A DNA stretch of 64,000 nucleotides from Sphingomonas dokdonensis. Lineage in GTDB: Bacteria; Pseudomonadota; Alphaproteobacteria; Sphingomonadales; Sphingomonadaceae. A model generated the notes under the pieces. It was not told where the DNA came from. It worked only from the letters and a program-made list of their open reading frames with translations, and made no database searches. The stretch lies in contig NZ_NBBI01000002.1 of assembly GCF_002197685.1 (NCBI RefSeq), forward strand, positions 620,001 through 684,000. The letters run 5' to 3'. The translations under genes and the position numbers were made by a program. Within the stretch, counting starts at the first letter, position 1; each line of letters opens with the position of its first letter. This document shows positions 50,366-60,360 of the stretch, in pieces.

Positions 50366-50396
50366 CCCGCGGTTGACGTGAGTCCCGCGGGTTTGT
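50366..50396 (+). terminator. Attenuator-like hairpin after rpsJ
   Basis: CCCGCGG at 50366-50372 pairs with CCGCGGG at 50385-50391 and is followed by TTTGTCGTTT. It could stop a fraction of transcripts after rpsJ. Confidence 0.6.
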
Positions 50397-50439
50397 CGTT
50401 TCCGCAGGTTCGGGAACGGTTAGGACCCAGCAAGGGCAC

Positions 50440-50635
50440 CTAAAGCAAGAGATACCGCCAGCTGCCTTGGTGGCTGGGACAGCGTCTCCCGTCTGCTTCC
50501 TTCGGGAAGCGATCAGCCCGGGACGGGGGCGCGCTTCGCATATTCCGGGCTGGAAAAGCGATCGGTCCTTCCAGGATCGGTCACAAGCACCTTGGGGATG
50601 GGCCTCAGGGTGCCTCTGTTGAGGAGCTACGGATC
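50440..50635 (+). promoter_or_regulatory. Structured leader before rplC
   Basis: The spacer between rpsJ and rplC can fold into several stems. One is a UUCG-capped stem GCTTCC-TTCG-GGAAGC (50495-50510), enclosed by CCCGTC (50488-50493) pairing with GACGGG (50522-50527). Another is GCACC (50587-50591) with GGTGC (50609-50613), placed just before the ribosome binding site GAGGAG. This is more structure than a simple spacer needs and suggests an r-protein-binding or attenuation leader for the rest of the S10 operon. Confidence 0.5.
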
Positions 50636-51370
50636 ATGCGTACCGGCGTGATCGCGAAGAAGATGGGCATGACCCGCCTGTTCCAGGATGATGGCCGCCA
50701 CGTGCCGGTCACCGTCCTGCAGCTGGAAGGGCTTCAGGTCGTCTCTCGCCGCGAAACAGAACGTGACGGCTACACCGCCGTCCAGCTTGGTGCAGGCGTC
50801 GCCAAGGCAAAGAATGTCGCCAAGCCGCAGCGCGGCCACTTCGGCAAGTCCGAAGTTGAGCCCAAGGCGGTCGTCCACGAATTCCGCGTCACCGAGGACA
50901 ATCTCCTCGACGTCGGCGCCGAAATCTCGGCCGATCACTTTGTTGCCGGCCAGTTCGTCGACATCCAGGGTCGTACCCAGGGTAAGGGTTTTGCCGGCGC
51001 CATGAAGCGCTGGAACTTCGGCGGTCTGCGTGCGACCCACGGCGTGTCGGTTTCGCACCGTTCGCATGGTTCGACCGGTAACCGTCAGGATCCGGGTCGC
51101 GTCTTCAAGAACAAGAAGATGGCCGGCCACATGGGTGACAAGAACCGCACCCAGCAGAACCTCGAGATCGTCGGTACCGACGTCGAGCGCGGTCTCATCT
51201 TCGTCAAGGGCTCGGTCCCTGGCTCGAAGGGTGGCTGGCTGTTCGTCAAGGACGCCGTGAAGCTGAAGCCGCATGCCGACGCGCCGCGTCCGGCTGGCCT
51301 GAAGGCTGCCAATAGCAACAACGCAGCGGCTGCTCCGGCACCCGAAGCGACCGACGGCCAGGAGGGCTGA
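50636..51370 (+). CDS. rplC: 50S ribosomal protein L3
   Basis: L3 initiates 50S assembly and reaches the peptidyl transferase centre. The 244-residue protein has the central [19 protein letters not shown] and [19 protein letters not shown] segments. Its C-terminus is about 30 residues longer than E. coli L3, with an alanine-rich low-complexity tail. GAGGAG lies 9 bases before ATG 50636. The Gln/Asn used for PrmB methylation appears in the [11 protein letters not shown] region. Confidence 0.97.
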   Translation: MRTGVIAKKMGMTRLFQDDGRHVPVTVLQLEGLQVVSRRETERDGYTAVQLGAGVAKAKNVAKPQRGHFGKSEVEPKAVVHEFRVTEDNLLDVGAEISADHFVAGQFVDIQGRTQGKGFAGAMKRWNFGGLRATHGVSVSHRSHGSTGNRQDPGRVFKNKKMAGHMGDKNRTQQNLEIVGTDVERGLIFVKGSVPGSKGGWLFVKDAVKLKPHADAPRPAGLKAANSNNAAAAPAPEATDGQEG

Positions 51371-51372
51371 AC

Positions 51373-51987
51373 GTGAAGGTCAAGGTTTCCTCCTTCGCCG
51401 GGAACAATGCGGCGGACGTCGAGCTGTCGGACGAGGTCTTCGGCCTCGAGCCGCGCGCCGACATCCTGCACCGCGTCGTTACCTGGCAGCTCGAGAAGCG
51501 TCGCGGCACCGCCCGCGGGACGCGCGAGCGCGCGGATGTCGCCCGTTCGGGCAAGAAGCTCGGTCGCCAAAAGGGCGGCGGTGTCGCTCGTCACGGCGAT
51601 CGCCGGGCTCCCGTCTTCATCGGCGGTGGTAAGGCGCACGGCGCCCGCGTCCGCGACTTCAACCCGGGCCTTAACAAGAAGGTTCGCGCGCTTGGTCTCA
51701 AGATGGCGCTGTCGAGCCATGCCAAGGCCGGTTCGCTGATCGTGCTCGACGGCTTCGAAGTCGAGAAGACCAAGGAGCTCAAGGGGCACTTCGCGACGCT
51801 CAACGTCGGCAAGCGCACGCTTGTGATCGACGGCGACACCGCAGAGGGCTTCCGCGCCGGCTACAACCTGCCGGGCGTGGATCTGCTCCCGGCGGTTGGC
51901 GCGAACGTCTATGACATCATCAAGGCCGATACGCTGGTGCTGACCCGCGCGGCGGTCGAGAAGCTGGAGGCGCGCTTCAATGGCTAA
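51373..51987 (+). CDS. rplD: 50S ribosomal protein L4
   Basis: L4 binds 23S rRNA at the exit tunnel and in many bacteria represses the S10 operon. The 204 residues include the tunnel loop [20 protein letters not shown] and [20 protein letters not shown], both in part. GTG 51373 starts 2 bases after the rplC stop. Its 3' end overlaps rplW by 8 bases. If L4 autoregulation operates here, the leader at 50440-50635 is a candidate target. Confidence 0.97.
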   Translation: MKVKVSSFAGNNAADVELSDEVFGLEPRADILHRVVTWQLEKRRGTARGTRERADVARSGKKLGRQKGGGVARHGDRRAPVFIGGGKAHGARVRDFNPGLNKKVRALGLKMALSSHAKAGSLIVLDGFEVEKTKELKGHFATLNVGKRTLVIDGDTAEGFRAGYNLPGVDLLPAVGANVYDIIKADTLVLTRAAVEKLEARFNG

Positions 51988-52297
51988 GCAGCAGCAGAAG
52001 GCGATCGACAACCGTCATTATGACGTGATCGTCGCGCCGCACATCACCGAGAAGTCGACCCTTCTCTCCGAGCAGAACGCCGTGGTGTTCAAGGTCGCGC
52101 CGGGCGCGTCCAAGCCGGAGATCAAGGCGGCGGTTGAAGCGATCTTCGACGTCAGTGTCGTTGGCGTGAACACCATCGTCCAGAAGGGCAAGACCAAGCG
52201 CTGGAAGGGCAAGCCCTATTTCCGGTCGGACATGAAGAAGGCGATCGTCACGCTCAAGGACGGGCAGTCGATCGACGTCACCGAGGGGGCCAAGTAA
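51980..52297 (+). CDS. rplW: 50S ribosomal protein L23
   Basis: L23 forms part of the tunnel exit and docks trigger factor and SRP. The 105-residue protein has [20 protein letters not shown] and the basic loop [17 protein letters not shown]. It overlaps the end of rplD and abuts rplB. Normal S10 order. Confidence 0.97.
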   Translation: MAKQQQKAIDNRHYDVIVAPHITEKSTLLSEQNAVVFKVAPGASKPEIKAAVEAIFDVSVVGVNTIVQKGKTKRWKGKPYFRSDMKKAIVTLKDGQSIDVTEGAK

Positions 52298-52298
52298 G

Positions 52299-53132
52299 AT
52301 GGCACTCAAGCATTATAACCCGACCAGCCCGGCCATGCGTGGCCTGGTGCTGATCGACCGTTCGACGCTGCACAAGGGCGCGCCCGTCAAGGCGCTGACC
52401 GAAGGCAAGCGCAAGACCGGCGGTCGCAACAACAAGGGTCACGTGACCAGCCGCGGCATCGCGGGCGGTCACAAGCAGAAGTATCGTTACATCGACTTCA
52501 AGCGTCGCAAGTGGGACGCCGAGGCAACGGTGGAGCGGCTCGAGTACGACCCGAATCGCACGGCGTTCATTGCGCTGGTCAGCTATGCCGATGGCGAGCA
52601 GGCCTACATCATCGCGCCGCAGCGTCTGAACGTTGGTGACAAGATTGTCGCCGGCAAGAAGACCGACGTGAAGCCGGGCAACGCCATGGAGCTCGGTCAA
52701 GTCCCGGTCGGCACCATCGTCCACAATGTGGAGATGAAGCCGGGCAAGGGCGGTCAGATCGCGCGTTCGGCCGGCACCTACGTGCAGGTCGTTGGCCGCG
52801 ATCGCGGGCTAGTGATCGTTCGCCTGAATTCGGGCGAGCAGCGTTACCTGCGCAGCGATTGCATGGCGACCGTCGGTGCGGTGTCCAACCCGGACAACCA
52901 GAACCAGAACTTCGGCAAGGCGGGTCGCAGCCGCTGGATGGGCAAGCGTCCGCTTACCCGCGGCGTTGCGAAGAACCCGGTCGATCACCCGCATGGCGGC
53001 GGTGAAGGCCGCACCTCGGGCGGCCGTCACCCGGTCACCCCGTGGGGCAAGCCGACGAAGGGTGCGCGCACCCGTCACAACAAGGCGACGGACAAGATGA
53101 TCATCCGTAGCCGCCACGCGAGGAAGAAGTAA
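52299..53132 (+). CDS. rplB: 50S ribosomal protein L2
   Basis: L2 is needed for subunit joining and peptidyl transfer. The 277 residues include [20 protein letters not shown] in part and the C-terminal [17 protein letters not shown] motif (here [18 protein letters not shown]) with the conserved His. It shares its last base with the rpsS start. Confidence 0.98.
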   Translation: MALKHYNPTSPAMRGLVLIDRSTLHKGAPVKALTEGKRKTGGRNNKGHVTSRGIAGGHKQKYRYIDFKRRKWDAEATVERLEYDPNRTAFIALVSYADGEQAYIIAPQRLNVGDKIVAGKKTDVKPGNAMELGQVPVGTIVHNVEMKPGKGGQIARSAGTYVQVVGRDRGLVIVRLNSGEQRYLRSDCMATVGAVSNPDNQNQNFGKAGRSRWMGKRPLTRGVAKNPVDHPHGGGEGRTSGGRHPVTPWGKPTKGARTRHNKATDKMIIRSRHARKK

Positions 53133-53410
53133 TGGCTCGCTCCGTCTGGAAGGGTCCGTTTGTGGACCTTCATCTGCTGAAGAAGGCAGAGGTGGCGCAG
53201 GATCAGGGCACCCGTGCAGGTCCGATCAAGACCTGGTCGCGTCGTTCGACCATCCTGCCGCAGTTCGTCGGTCTGACGTTCAGCGTCTACAACGGCCGCA
53301 AGTTCGTGCCGGTGTCGGTGAACGAAGACATGGTCGGCATGAAACTGGGTGAGTTCGCGCCCACGCGCTTCTTCCCGGGTCACGCCGCTGACAAGAAGGG
53401 CAAGCGCTGA
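53132..53410 (+). CDS. rpsS: 30S ribosomal protein S19
   Basis: S19 lies in the 30S head near the A site. The 92 residues have [40 protein letters not shown] and the C-terminal [19 protein letters not shown]. One-base overlaps with rplB and rplV indicate coupled translation. Confidence 0.98.
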   Translation: MARSVWKGPFVDLHLLKKAEVAQDQGTRAGPIKTWSRRSTILPQFVGLTFSVYNGRKFVPVSVNEDMVGMKLGEFAPTRFFPGHAADKKGKR

Positions 53411-53787
53411 TGAGCAAGCCTCAGTCCCCCCGCAAGGTCGGCGAAAAGGAAGCGCTGTCGGTCGGCACGCAGATCCGCGGTTCGGCGCAGAAGCTGAACC
53501 TGGTCGCCGGTCTGATCCGCGGCCGCTCGGCTGCTGACGCGATGAACATCCTTGCCTTCTCGAAGAAGGCGATGGCTGTTGACGCACGCAAGGTGCTGGC
53601 CTCGGCCATCGCCAATGCCGAGAACAACCACAACCTCGATGTCGACGCGCTCGTCGTGTCGGAGGCGTCGGTCGGCAAGTCGATCACCATGAAGCGGTTC
53701 GCCACGCGCGGCCGCGGCAAGTCCACCCGTATCCTGAAGCCGTTCTCGCGGCTGCGGATTGTGGTGCGCGAGCAGGAAGAAGCCTAA
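53410..53787 (+). CDS. rplV: 50S ribosomal protein L22
   Basis: L22 lines the exit tunnel; mutations in its loop give macrolide resistance. The 125-residue protein has [33 protein letters not shown] and the tunnel loop [19 protein letters not shown]. No unusual deletion is seen in the loop. It overlaps rpsS and rpsC by one base each. Confidence 0.97.
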   Translation: MSKPQSPRKVGEKEALSVGTQIRGSAQKLNLVAGLIRGRSAADAMNILAFSKKAMAVDARKVLASAIANAENNHNLDVDALVVSEASVGKSITMKRFATRGRGKSTRILKPFSRLRIVVREQEEA

Positions 53788-54494
53788 TGGGTCACAAGAG
53801 CAACCCCATCGGTCTGCGCCTGCAGATCAACCGCACCTGGGACAGCCGCTGGTACGCCGAGGGCGCCGATTACGGTCGCCTGCTGCTGGAGGATCTGAAG
53901 ATCCGCCAGTACATCATGAAGACGCTGCCGCAGGCGGCGATCTCCAAGGTGGTCATCGAGCGTCCGGCCAAGCTGTGCCGCATCTCCATCTTCGCCGCAC
54001 GCCCTGGCGTGATCATCGGCAAGAAGGGCTCGGACATCGAGAAGCTCCGCAAGGCGCTTGGCGCGATGACCAGCTCGGACGTGTCGCTGAACATCGTCGA
54101 GATTCGCAAGCCGGAAGTCGACGCCAAGCTCGTGGCGCAGGGCATTGCCGATCAGCTCGAGCGCCGCATCGCGTTCCGTCGTGCGATGAAGCGCGCGGTG
54201 CAGTCCGCGATGCGTCTGGGCGCCGACGGCATCCGCGTCGCTTGCGGTGGCCGTCTCGGCGGCGCCGAGATCGCGCGGTCGGAGAGCTATCGCGAAGGCC
54301 GCGTTCCGCTGCACACGCTGCGTGCGAACATGGACTATGCCGAGGCACAGGCGCACACCGCCTACGGCGTGTGCGGCGTGAAGGTCTGGATCTTCAAGGG
54401 CGAGATCCTCGGCCATGATCCGATGGCTACCGATCGGTTGATGATGGAGGCTCAGACCTCCGGCGTGCGCCCTGCGCGCGACGACCGCCGCTAA
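53787..54494 (+). CDS. rpsC: 30S ribosomal protein S3
   Basis: S3 guards the mRNA entry channel. The 235 residues contain the KH domain ([17 protein letters not shown]) and the C-terminal domain with [20 protein letters not shown] and the [14 protein letters not shown] segment. It begins within the last base of the rplV stop and is followed by rplP after 12 bases. Confidence 0.98.
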   Translation: MGHKSNPIGLRLQINRTWDSRWYAEGADYGRLLLEDLKIRQYIMKTLPQAAISKVVIERPAKLCRISIFAARPGVIIGKKGSDIEKLRKALGAMTSSDVSLNIVEIRKPEVDAKLVAQGIADQLERRIAFRRAMKRAVQSAMRLGADGIRVACGGRLGGAEIARSESYREGRVPLHTLRANMDYAEAQAHTAYGVCGVKVWIFKGEILGHDPMATDRLMMEAQTSGVRPARDDRR

Positions 54495-54506
54495 GGAGTA
54501 GAAGAA

Positions 54507-54941
54507 GTGCTGCAACCAAAGCGCACCAAGTTCCGCAAGGCGTTCAAGGGCCGCATCAGCGGCGACGCCAAGGGCGGCACCGCGCTCAACTTCGGGTCCT
54601 ATGGCCTGAAGGCGATGGAGCCGGAGCGGATCACCGCACGCCAGATCGAGGCGGCTCGCCGCGCGATCACGCGTCACATCAAGCGTCAGGGCCGTCTCTG
54701 GATCCGCGTTTTCCCGGACGTTCCCGTGTCGGGCAAGCCGGCCGAAGTCCGCATGGGCTCGGGCAAGGGCTCGCCGGAATATTGGGCGGCTCGCGTCAAG
54801 CCGGGCCGCATCCTGTTCGAGCTGGACGGGGTTCCTGGGCCGCTCGCCGCCGAAGCGTTCGAACGCGCGGCGATGAAGCTGCCGATCAAGACCAAGGTCG
54901 TGGCCCGCCTCGGCGACACCACGCACCTCGGAGGTGAGTGA
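54507..54941 (+). CDS. rplP: 50S ribosomal protein L16
   Basis: L16 binds near the A-site tRNA elbow. The 144-residue protein begins at GTG 54507 ([15 protein letters not shown]) with AAGGAG upstream and has [20 protein letters not shown] and the [19 protein letters not shown] block, both conserved. It overlaps the first possible rpmC start. Confidence 0.97.
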   Translation: MLQPKRTKFRKAFKGRISGDAKGGTALNFGSYGLKAMEPERITARQIEAARRAITRHIKRQGRLWIRVFPDVPVSGKPAEVRMGSGKGSPEYWAARVKPGRILFELDGVPGPLAAEAFERAAMKLPIKTKVVARLGDTTHLGGE

Positions 54942-54943
54942 TC

Positions 54944-55147
54944 ATGGCTAACAAGACCGACATCAACGGCCAGTCGGACGATCAACTGTCCGAACAGCTG
55001 GGCAACCTGAAGCGCGAGCAGTTCAACCTGCGCTTCCAGGCGGCGACGAACCAGCTCGAAAAGCCGAGCCGCGTGCGCGAGGTCCGCAAGGACATCGCCC
55101 GCATCAAGACCCTGCAGGCGCAGCGCACCGCTGCCGCCGGCAAGTAA
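54944..55147 (+). CDS. rpmC: 50S ribosomal protein L29
   Basis: A 67-residue tunnel-exit protein. The helical hairpin contains [20 protein letters not shown] and the [17 protein letters not shown] segment. ATG 54944 is preferred because GGAGGTG at 54930-54936 is 7 bases upstream; an in-frame GTG at 54938 overlaps the rplP stop. Normal position between rplP and rpsQ. Confidence 0.95.
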   Translation: MANKTDINGQSDDQLSEQLGNLKREQFNLRFQAATNQLEKPSRVREVRKDIARIKTLQAQRTAAAGK

Positions 55148-55160
55148 GAGGACCACAGCC

Positions 55161-55445
55161 ATGCCGAAGCGCGTGCTGACCGGGCTGATCGTCTCCGACA
55201 AGGGCGACAAGACGGTGGTCGTGAACGTTGAGCGTAAGGTGAAGCACCCGCTCTACGGCAAGATCATCCGTCGTTCGAAGAAGTACCACGCCCATGACGA
55301 GGGCAACGAGTACAAGCAGGGCGAGACCGTGCGGATCGAAGAGACCGCACCGATCTCCAAGCTGAAGACCTGGAAGGTCGTCGATCGGGTGAACACCCAT
55401 GCGACGCCCGAGCGGGTCGAAATCGACGAGCCGGCCTCGGCGTAA
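55161..55445 (+). CDS. rpsQ: 30S ribosomal protein S17
   Basis: S17 is a primary 16S rRNA binder. The 94 residues have [40 protein letters not shown] and the C-terminal extension seen in alphaproteobacteria ([19 protein letters not shown]). It is followed by an unusually long 251-base spacer with a terminator-like stem before rplN. Confidence 0.97.
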   Translation: MPKRVLTGLIVSDKGDKTVVVNVERKVKHPLYGKIIRRSKKYHAHDEGNEYKQGETVRIEETAPISKLKTWKVVDRVNTHATPERVEIDEPASA

Positions 55446-55604
55446 AGCCGCGGCTGGTTTCGTAGCCAGGGCGCCCGCATCAGTATCGGCCAGGGTCCGG
55501 ATCGTGCCGGAGACCAGCTGAGGGGTGGGGGCGTAAGAGAGTAGACAGATGGCGGCGCCCCGCGGGGCATTGCCTTTTGTCTGCGGAGCGGCTACCGGGC
55601 CGCT

Positions 55605-55644
55605 CCCCCTGGACGCGGGCAGCCGCGGCCGGGGTCGTTTTTTT
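55605..55644 (+). terminator. Terminator-like stem between rpsQ and rplN
   Basis: CCCCC(T)GG at 55605-55612 pairs with CCGGGG at 55629-55634, one base bulged, and is followed by TCG and seven T residues (55638-55644). Two smaller stems precede it, GCCC/GGGC around 55557 and GAGCGG/CCGCTC around 55590. It lies inside the S10-spc array, so it probably attenuates rather than ends transcription. Confidence 0.7.
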
Positions 55645-55696
55645 AAAGGCGGGGTTGGGTCGGTATCCACCCCACAAGCGAGAAGGAAGCGGATCA

Positions 55697-56065
55697 GTGA
55701 TCCAGATGCAGTCCAATCTCGACGTCGCTGACAACAGCGGCGCGAAGCGGGTGCAGTGCATCAAGGTGCTTGGTGGTTCCAAGCGCCGCACGGCCAGCGT
55801 CGGCGACATCATCGTCGTCTCGATCAAGGAAGCCCAGCCGCGTGGCAAGGTGAAGAAGGGCGACGTTCACCGCGCCGTCATCGTGCGCACCGCCAAGGAC
55901 ATTCACCGTGCGGACGGCTCGACCATCCGTTTCGACGGCAATGCCGCGGTGCTGGTCAACAAGAACGAGGAGCCGATCGGCACCCGTATTTTTGGCCCGG
56001 TCGTGCGCGAACTGCGCGGCAAGAAGCACATGAAGATCATCTCGCTGGCTCCGGAGGTCCTGTAA
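55697..56065 (+). CDS. rplN: 50S ribosomal protein L14
   Basis: L14 forms an intersubunit bridge and is the target of the silencing factor RsfS, encoded at 10.7 kb. The 122-residue protein starts at GTG 55697 ([19 protein letters not shown]), which aligns with the family start; AGAAGGA is upstream. Conserved blocks are [30 protein letters not shown] and [12 protein letters not shown]. First gene of the spc group. Confidence 0.97.
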   Translation: MIQMQSNLDVADNSGAKRVQCIKVLGGSKRRTASVGDIIVVSIKEAQPRGKVKKGDVHRAVIVRTAKDIHRADGSTIRFDGNAAVLVNKNEEPIGTRIFGPVVRELRGKKHMKIISLAPEVL

Positions 56066-56382
56066 TGGCCGCTGCCAAGATCAAGAAGGGCGACCAGGTC
56101 ATCGTTCTGTCCGGCAAGGACAAGGGCAAGACCGGCACGGTCACTGCGTCCATGCCGAAGGACGGCAAGGTCGTTGTCGGCGGCGTGAACGTCGCGACCC
56201 GCCACACCAAGCCGTCGCAGGGCAACCCGCAGGGCGGTCTGAATCGTTTCGAAGCGCCGCTTCACGTCTCCAAGGTCGCGCACGTGACCGCCGACGGCAA
56301 GCCGACGCGCGTTCGCTTCGAGACCCAGGATGGCAAGAAGGTCCGCGTTGCGGTCAAGACCGGGGAGAAGATCGATGGCTGA
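56065..56382 (+). CDS. rplX: 50S ribosomal protein L24
   Basis: L24 is an assembly initiator of the 50S subunit. The 105-residue protein has the KOW motif [20 protein letters not shown] and [13 protein letters not shown]. It shares one base with the rplN stop (TAATG) and overlaps rplE by 8 bases. Confidence 0.97.
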   Translation: MAAAKIKKGDQVIVLSGKDKGKTGTVTASMPKDGKVVVGGVNVATRHTKPSQGNPQGGLNRFEAPLHVSKVAHVTADGKPTRVRFETQDGKKVRVAVKTGEKIDG

Positions 56383-56959
56383 TGGCTACACGCCCCGCCT
56401 CCGCAAGCAGTATGACGACGTCATCGCCAAGGCGATGACCGAGAAGTTCGGCTACAAGAACGCGCTCGAGATCCCGCGCATCGAAAAGATCGTCCTGAAC
56501 ATGGGCGTCGGCGAAGCGACCCAGGACAAGAAGCGCGTCGAGCAGGCGGCTTCCGAAATGGAACTGATCGCAGGCCAGAAGCCGGTGATCACCAAGGCAA
56601 AGAAGTCGATCGCGCAGTTCAAGCTGCGTGAAGGCATGCCGATCGGCGTGAAGGTGACCCTTCGCCGCGAGCGCATGTACGAGTTCCTGGATCGTTTCAT
56701 CACGATCGCACTGCCGCGCGTTCGCGACTTCCGCGGCCTGAACCCGAAGAGCTTCGACGGGCGCGGCAACTATGCCTGCGGCCTGAAGGAGCAGATCGTG
56801 TTCCCCGAGATCAACTATGACCGCATCGACAAGGTGCGCGGCATGGACGTGATCGTCACCACCTCCGCTAAGACCGACGAAGAAGCGCGCGAGCTGCTTC
56901 GTTTGTTCGGCTTCCCGTTCCCGCGGGATGAGGCGGAAGAAGAGAAGAAGGCGGCATGA
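56375..56959 (+). CDS. rplE: 50S ribosomal protein L5
   Basis: L5 anchors 5S rRNA and contacts P-site tRNA. The 194 residues include [40 protein letters not shown] and [23 protein letters not shown] 56375 lies inside the end of rplX, giving the family start [13 protein letters not shown]. The C-terminus carries a short acidic/lysine tail. Confidence 0.97.
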   Translation: MADGYTPRLRKQYDDVIAKAMTEKFGYKNALEIPRIEKIVLNMGVGEATQDKKRVEQAASEMELIAGQKPVITKAKKSIAQFKLREGMPIGVKVTLRRERMYEFLDRFITIALPRVRDFRGLNPKSFDGRGNYACGLKEQIVFPEINYDRIDKVRGMDVIVTTSAKTDEEARELLRLFGFPFPRDEAEEEKKAA

Positions 56960-56997
56960 GCCCCTTGGCAACGAATTGAACGAGAGAGCTTAAGTCC

Positions 56998-57303
56998 ATG
57001 GCGAAACTGAGTTCCGTGAACAAGAACGAGCGTCGCAAGAAGCTCGTGAAGCAATATGCCGGCAAGTATGCGAAGCTGAAGGCGCAGGCCAACGACAAGT
57101 CGCTGGATGAGACCGAGCGTCTCATCGCGCGCTTGAAGATGGCCGAGCTGCCCCGCAACGCGAACCCGACCCGTGTTCGCAACCGCTGCGAGATCACCGG
57201 CCGGCCGCGCGCTTACTACCGCAAGTTCCGCCTCGCACGCGTTATGCTGCGCGATCTGGCCAACAAGGGCCTGATCCCGGGCCTGACGAAGTCGAGCTGG
57301 TAA
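56998..57303 (+). CDS. rpsN: 30S ribosomal protein S14, zinc-independent form
   Basis: S14 completes the 30S head. The 101-residue protein is the longer, zinc-free type: only one cysteine of the usual four remains ([17 protein letters not shown]). Conserved [17 protein letters not shown] begins it. It follows rplE by 38 bases. Confidence 0.97.
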   Translation: MAKLSSVNKNERRKKLVKQYAGKYAKLKAQANDKSLDETERLIARLKMAELPRNANPTRVRNRCEITGRPRAYYRKFRLARVMLRDLANKGLIPGLTKSSW

Positions 57304-57314
57304 GGATCACGAAA

Positions 57315-57710
57315 ATGGCAGTGACCGATCCCCTGGGTGACCTGCTCACCCGCATCCGCAACGGCCAGCGCGCACGCAAGGACAGCGTCGTGTCGCCGGC
57401 TTCCAAGCTGCGGACCCGTGTGCTCGACGTGCTCCAGCGCGAAGGCTACATCCGTGGCTATAGCGAGGAAGAGCTGGGCCCCGTAAAGGGCGTCCGCATC
57501 GAGCTGAAGTATTTCGAGGGCCAGCCGGCGATCAAGCATGTCGCCCGGGTCTCGAAGCCTGGCCGCCGCATCTACAGTGGGTCGCAGGACCTGCCGCGCG
57601 TGATGAACGGCCTGGGCATCACCATCGTGTCGACGCCGCGCGGCGTGCTTTCGGATGCCGAGGCACGCGAGCAGAACGTCGGCGGCGAAGTGCTGGCGGA
57701 GGTGTTCTGA
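57315..57710 (+). CDS. rpsH: 30S ribosomal protein S8
   Basis: S8 binds the central domain of 16S rRNA and represses spc-operon translation in E. coli. The 131 residues have [19 protein letters not shown], the KPGRRIYSG strand and the C-terminal [20 protein letters not shown], in part. It shares one base with rplF (TGATG). Confidence 0.98.
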   Translation: MAVTDPLGDLLTRIRNGQRARKDSVVSPASKLRTRVLDVLQREGYIRGYSEEELGPVKGVRIELKYFEGQPAIKHVARVSKPGRRIYSGSQDLPRVMNGLGITIVSTPRGVLSDAEAREQNVGGEVLAEVF

Positions 57711-58243
57711 TGAGCCGCATCGGCAAAAAGGCGGTTCCGGTTCCGGCCGGCGTGACCGCAAGCGTCAATGGCAAGGAGCTGTCGGTGAAGGGCCCCAAGG
57801 GCACCCTGTCGCTGCAGATGTCCGACCTCATCAACTATGACATCCAGTCGGACGGCATTGCCGTGCAGCCTGCGAACGAGACCAAGCAGGCGCGTGCCTT
57901 CTGGGGCATGCAGCGTACGTTGGTGCAGAACCTCGTCACCGGCGTGACCGAGGGCTTCACCAAAAAGCTGCTGATCACCGGCGTCGGCTATCGCGCCGCA
58001 GCGCAGGGCAACAAGCTGAAGCTTCAGCTCGGCTACAGCCATGACGTCGACATCGACGTGCCGGCTGGCATCGAGGTGAAGACCCCGGATCAGACCACGG
58101 TCGAGATTTCGGGCGCGGACAAGCAGAAGGTCGGCCAGTTGGCCGCCGAGATCCGCCGCTGGCGCAAGCCCGAGCCGTATAAGGGCAAGGGCATCAAGTA
58201 CGCGGGTGAGTTCATCTTCCGTAAGGAAGGAAAGAAGAAGTGA
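57710..58243 (+). CDS. rplF: 50S ribosomal protein L6
   Basis: L6 sits near the sarcin-ricin loop and elongation-factor site. The 177-residue protein has [40 protein letters not shown], and the C-terminal [19 protein letters not shown]. It overlaps rpsH by one base and rplR by four. Confidence 0.98.
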   Translation: MSRIGKKAVPVPAGVTASVNGKELSVKGPKGTLSLQMSDLINYDIQSDGIAVQPANETKQARAFWGMQRTLVQNLVTGVTEGFTKKLLITGVGYRAAAQGNKLKLQLGYSHDVDIDVPAGIEVKTPDQTTVEISGADKQKVGQLAAEIRRWRKPEPYKGKGIKYAGEFIFRKEGKKK

Positions 58244-58590
58244 CCAAGGGCCTTTCGCTTTTCGAAAAGCGGCGTCGCCGCAACCGTACGGCGCTTCGTG
58301 CACGCAGCGGCACGCGTCCGCGCCTGTCGGTGCATCGTTCGGGCAAGCACATCTACGCGCAGGTGATCGACGATGCGCAGGGGCGCACCGTTGCTGCGGC
58401 GTCGACGCTGCAGGGCCACGAGGGTGCCACCGCCAACATCGACGCGGCAACCGCGGTCGGTACGCGGATCGCCGAGGCAGCCAAGGCTGCCGGCGTCACG
58501 CAGGTCGTGTTCGACCGTGGCGGCTTCCTCTTTCACGGCCGGGTGAAGGCGCTGGCGGAAGCCGCGCGTGCGGCCGGACTGGAGTTCTAA
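58240..58590 (+). CDS. rplR: 50S ribosomal protein L18
   Basis: L18 binds 5S rRNA with L5. The 116 residues contain [38 protein letters not shown] and the C-terminal [23 protein letters not shown] 58240 overlaps the rplF stop as GTGA. Confidence 0.97.
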   Translation: MTKGLSLFEKRRRRNRTALRARSGTRPRLSVHRSGKHIYAQVIDDAQGRTVAAASTLQGHEGATANIDAATAVGTRIAEAAKAAGVTQVVFDRGGFLFHGRVKALAEAARAAGLEF

Positions 58591-58593
58591 AAC

Positions 58594-59355
58594 ATGGCTG
58601 ACGAAAACAACACGCCGGAAACGGCGCAGCAGGACGCAGCTGCCCCCACCAACACCAATGACGCGCCCCAGCAGGGCGGCGGTTATGCCGGTGGCGGTCG
58701 TGGTCGCGGCGGTCCGGGTGGCGGCCGTGGTCGTGGTGGCCCGGGCGGCAATCGTGGCGGCCGTGACGGCAACCGTGGTCGTCGTGATGACCGTCGCGGC
58801 GGTCAGGACGATGGTGGCGAGGAGCTGATCGAGAAGCTCGTCCACATCAACCGCGTGTCCAAGACGGTGAAGGGCGGCAAGCGCTTCGGCTTCGCGGCGC
58901 TGGTCGTCGTTGGTGACGGCAAGGGTCGTGTCGGCTTCGGTCACGGCAAGGCGCGCGAAGTGCCGGAGGCGATCTCCAAGGCAACCGCCGCTGCCAAGAA
59001 GGCAATGGTGCGCGTGCCGCTCAAGGAAGGCCGCACGCTGCACCATGACGGCAACGGTCACTTCGGTGCCGGCCGCGTCACGGTTCGTTCGGCGCCGCAG
59101 GGTACCGGCATCATCGCCGGTGGTCCGATGCGCGCCATCTTCGAGTCGCTCGGCGTTGCCGACGTGGTGACCAAGTCGGTCGGCACGTCCAACCCGTACA
59201 ACATGATCCGCGCCACGTTCGAGGCGCTGAACAGCCAGACTTCGCCGAAGTCGGTTGCCCAGCGTCGTGGCAAGAAGATCGCCGACCTGCTCGGTCGCGG
59301 CCATGGCGCTGATGCGCAGACCGCCGCTGCCGAAGCTGCGGCCGTCACGGAGTAA
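58594..59355 (+). CDS. rpsE: 30S ribosomal protein S5 with RG-rich N-terminal extension
   Basis: S5 shapes the mRNA entry site and decoding accuracy. The core (about residues 75-245) is normal: [34 protein letters not shown], and [15 protein letters not shown]. Upstream there is an extension of about 66 residues: an acidic/polar segment (1-27), then glycine/arginine-rich sequence (28-70) with two tandem copies of GGRGRGGPG and further RG/RR steps. The full protein has 253 residues against 167 in E. coli. The extension resembles eukaryotic RGG RNA-binding tails. Confidence 0.96.
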   Translation: MADENNTPETAQQDAAAPTNTNDAPQQGGGYAGGGRGRGGPGGGRGRGGPGGNRGGRDGNRGRRDDRRGGQDDGGEELIEKLVHINRVSKTVKGGKRFGFAALVVVGDGKGRVGFGHGKAREVPEAISKATAAAKKAMVRVPLKEGRTLHHDGNGHFGAGRVTVRSAPQGTGIIAGGPMRAIFESLGVADVVTKSVGTSNPYNMIRATFEALNSQTSPKSVAQRRGKKIADLLGRGHGADAQTAAAEAAAVTE

Positions 59356-59361
59356 GCCGAC

Positions 59362-59538
59362 ATGGCAACCATCAAGGTCAAGCAGACCGGATCGCCGATC
59401 CGTCGCACCAAGGACCAGCGCGCGACGCTCGTTGGCCTGGGCCTCAACAAGATGCACCGCGTGTCGGAGCTGGAAGACAGCCCCGAGGTGCGCGGCATGA
59501 TCCGCAAGGTGCAGCACATGGTCGAGGTTCAGGACTGA
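59362..59538 (+). CDS. rpmD: 50S ribosomal protein L30
   Basis: A 58-residue protein, [20 protein letters not shown] onward, with the family's [19 protein letters not shown] and the C-terminal [12 protein letters not shown]. It lies 6 bases after rpsE in the normal spc position. L30 is absent from some bacteria but present here. A strong terminator follows. Confidence 0.96.
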   Translation: MATIKVKQTGSPIRRTKDQRATLVGLGLNKMHRVSELEDSPEVRGMIRKVQHMVEVQD

Positions 59539-59570
59539 TCGTCCGCTACATCGGCTAGTGACAAATAGGG

Positions 59571-59602
59571 GGAAGGGGGCTAACGGGCCCCCTTCCTTTT
59601 TT
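59571..59602 (+). terminator. Strong intrinsic terminator between rpmD and rplO
   Basis: GGAAGGGGGC and GCCCCCTTCC form a perfect 10-bp stem with a 6-base loop, followed directly by TTTTTT. It lies inside the spc array, 34 bases before rplO, and looks fully functional, so it would attenuate rplO, secY, adk and beyond unless antitermination occurs. Confidence 0.88.
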
Positions 59603-59635
59603 ATCAGCGCGAACACAGCGAAAGCGAGTGCACAC

Positions 59636-60175
59636 ATGAAACTGAACGAACTCCGCGACAACGAAGGCGCCCGCCACCGCAAGATTCGCGTCGGCCGCGG
59701 CATTGGCTCTGGCAAGGGCAAGACCGGTGGTCGTGGCCAGAAGGGCCAGAAGAGCCGCGAAGGCGTGTCGATCGCAGGCTTCGAGGGCGGTCAGATGCCG
59801 CTCCACATGCGTCTGCCGAAGCGTGGCTTCAACAACATCTTCGCCAAGGATTATGCCGAGGTGAACTTGGTTGCGATCCAGAAGGCTGTCGATTCGGGCA
59901 AGCTGACCGCGACGGACGTCGACCACGCCGCGCTGAAGGCTGCTGGCCTGGCGCGTGGTGGCAAAGACGGCGTGCGCCTCCTCGGCAAGGGCGAGATCTC
60001 GGCCAAGCTGAACTTCACCGTTGCCGGCGTGTCGGCTGGTGCGCGTGAGGCGGTCGAAAAGGCCGGTGGGTCGGTCAACGTCATCGACGTGACCCCGGCT
60101 GCCGAGAAGGCTGCTGCCAAGAAGGGCAAGGCGCGCGAGGCGCGGCTCGCCAAGAAGGCGGAAGCCGGCAACTGA
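59636..60175 (+). CDS. rplO: 50S ribosomal protein L15
   Basis: L15 is a late-assembly 50S protein. The 179 residues have [20 protein letters not shown], the [20 protein letters not shown] glycine/lysine stretch and [20 protein letters not shown], all quoted in part. The C-terminal 25 residues are alanine/lysine-rich and longer than in E. coli. ATG 59636 is 34 bases after a terminator. Confidence 0.97.
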   Translation: MKLNELRDNEGARHRKIRVGRGIGSGKGKTGGRGQKGQKSREGVSIAGFEGGQMPLHMRLPKRGFNNIFAKDYAEVNLVAIQKAVDSGKLTATDVDHAALKAAGLARGGKDGVRLLGKGEISAKLNFTVAGVSAGAREAVEKAGGSVNVIDVTPAAEKAAAKKGKAREARLAKKAEAGN

Positions 60176-60295
60176 GCGTCGGCGCCTTCGGCTTGGCCGG
60201 AGGCGCGCGCCAGCTGCTCCCGGTTCGGCTCCGGCGATTGCCGGAGTGGAAATTGCTCGTTGGGTTAGACAAGCCTTCGAGCGCGACTATATGAG

Positions 60296-60335
60296 CGGCG
60301 GGGCAGGGGCAGCAGCACCTTCCCCGCCGTTTCTG
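60296..60335 (+). terminator. Terminator-like hairpin between rplO and secY
   Basis: CGGCGGGG at 60296-60303 pairs with CCCCGCCG at 60322-60329 around an 18-base loop and is followed by TTTCTGTTTC. It lies 32 bases before secY, again inside the operon. Confidence 0.65.
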
Positions 60336-60360
60336 TTTCAGACCAAGGCCCAAGGCTAAT

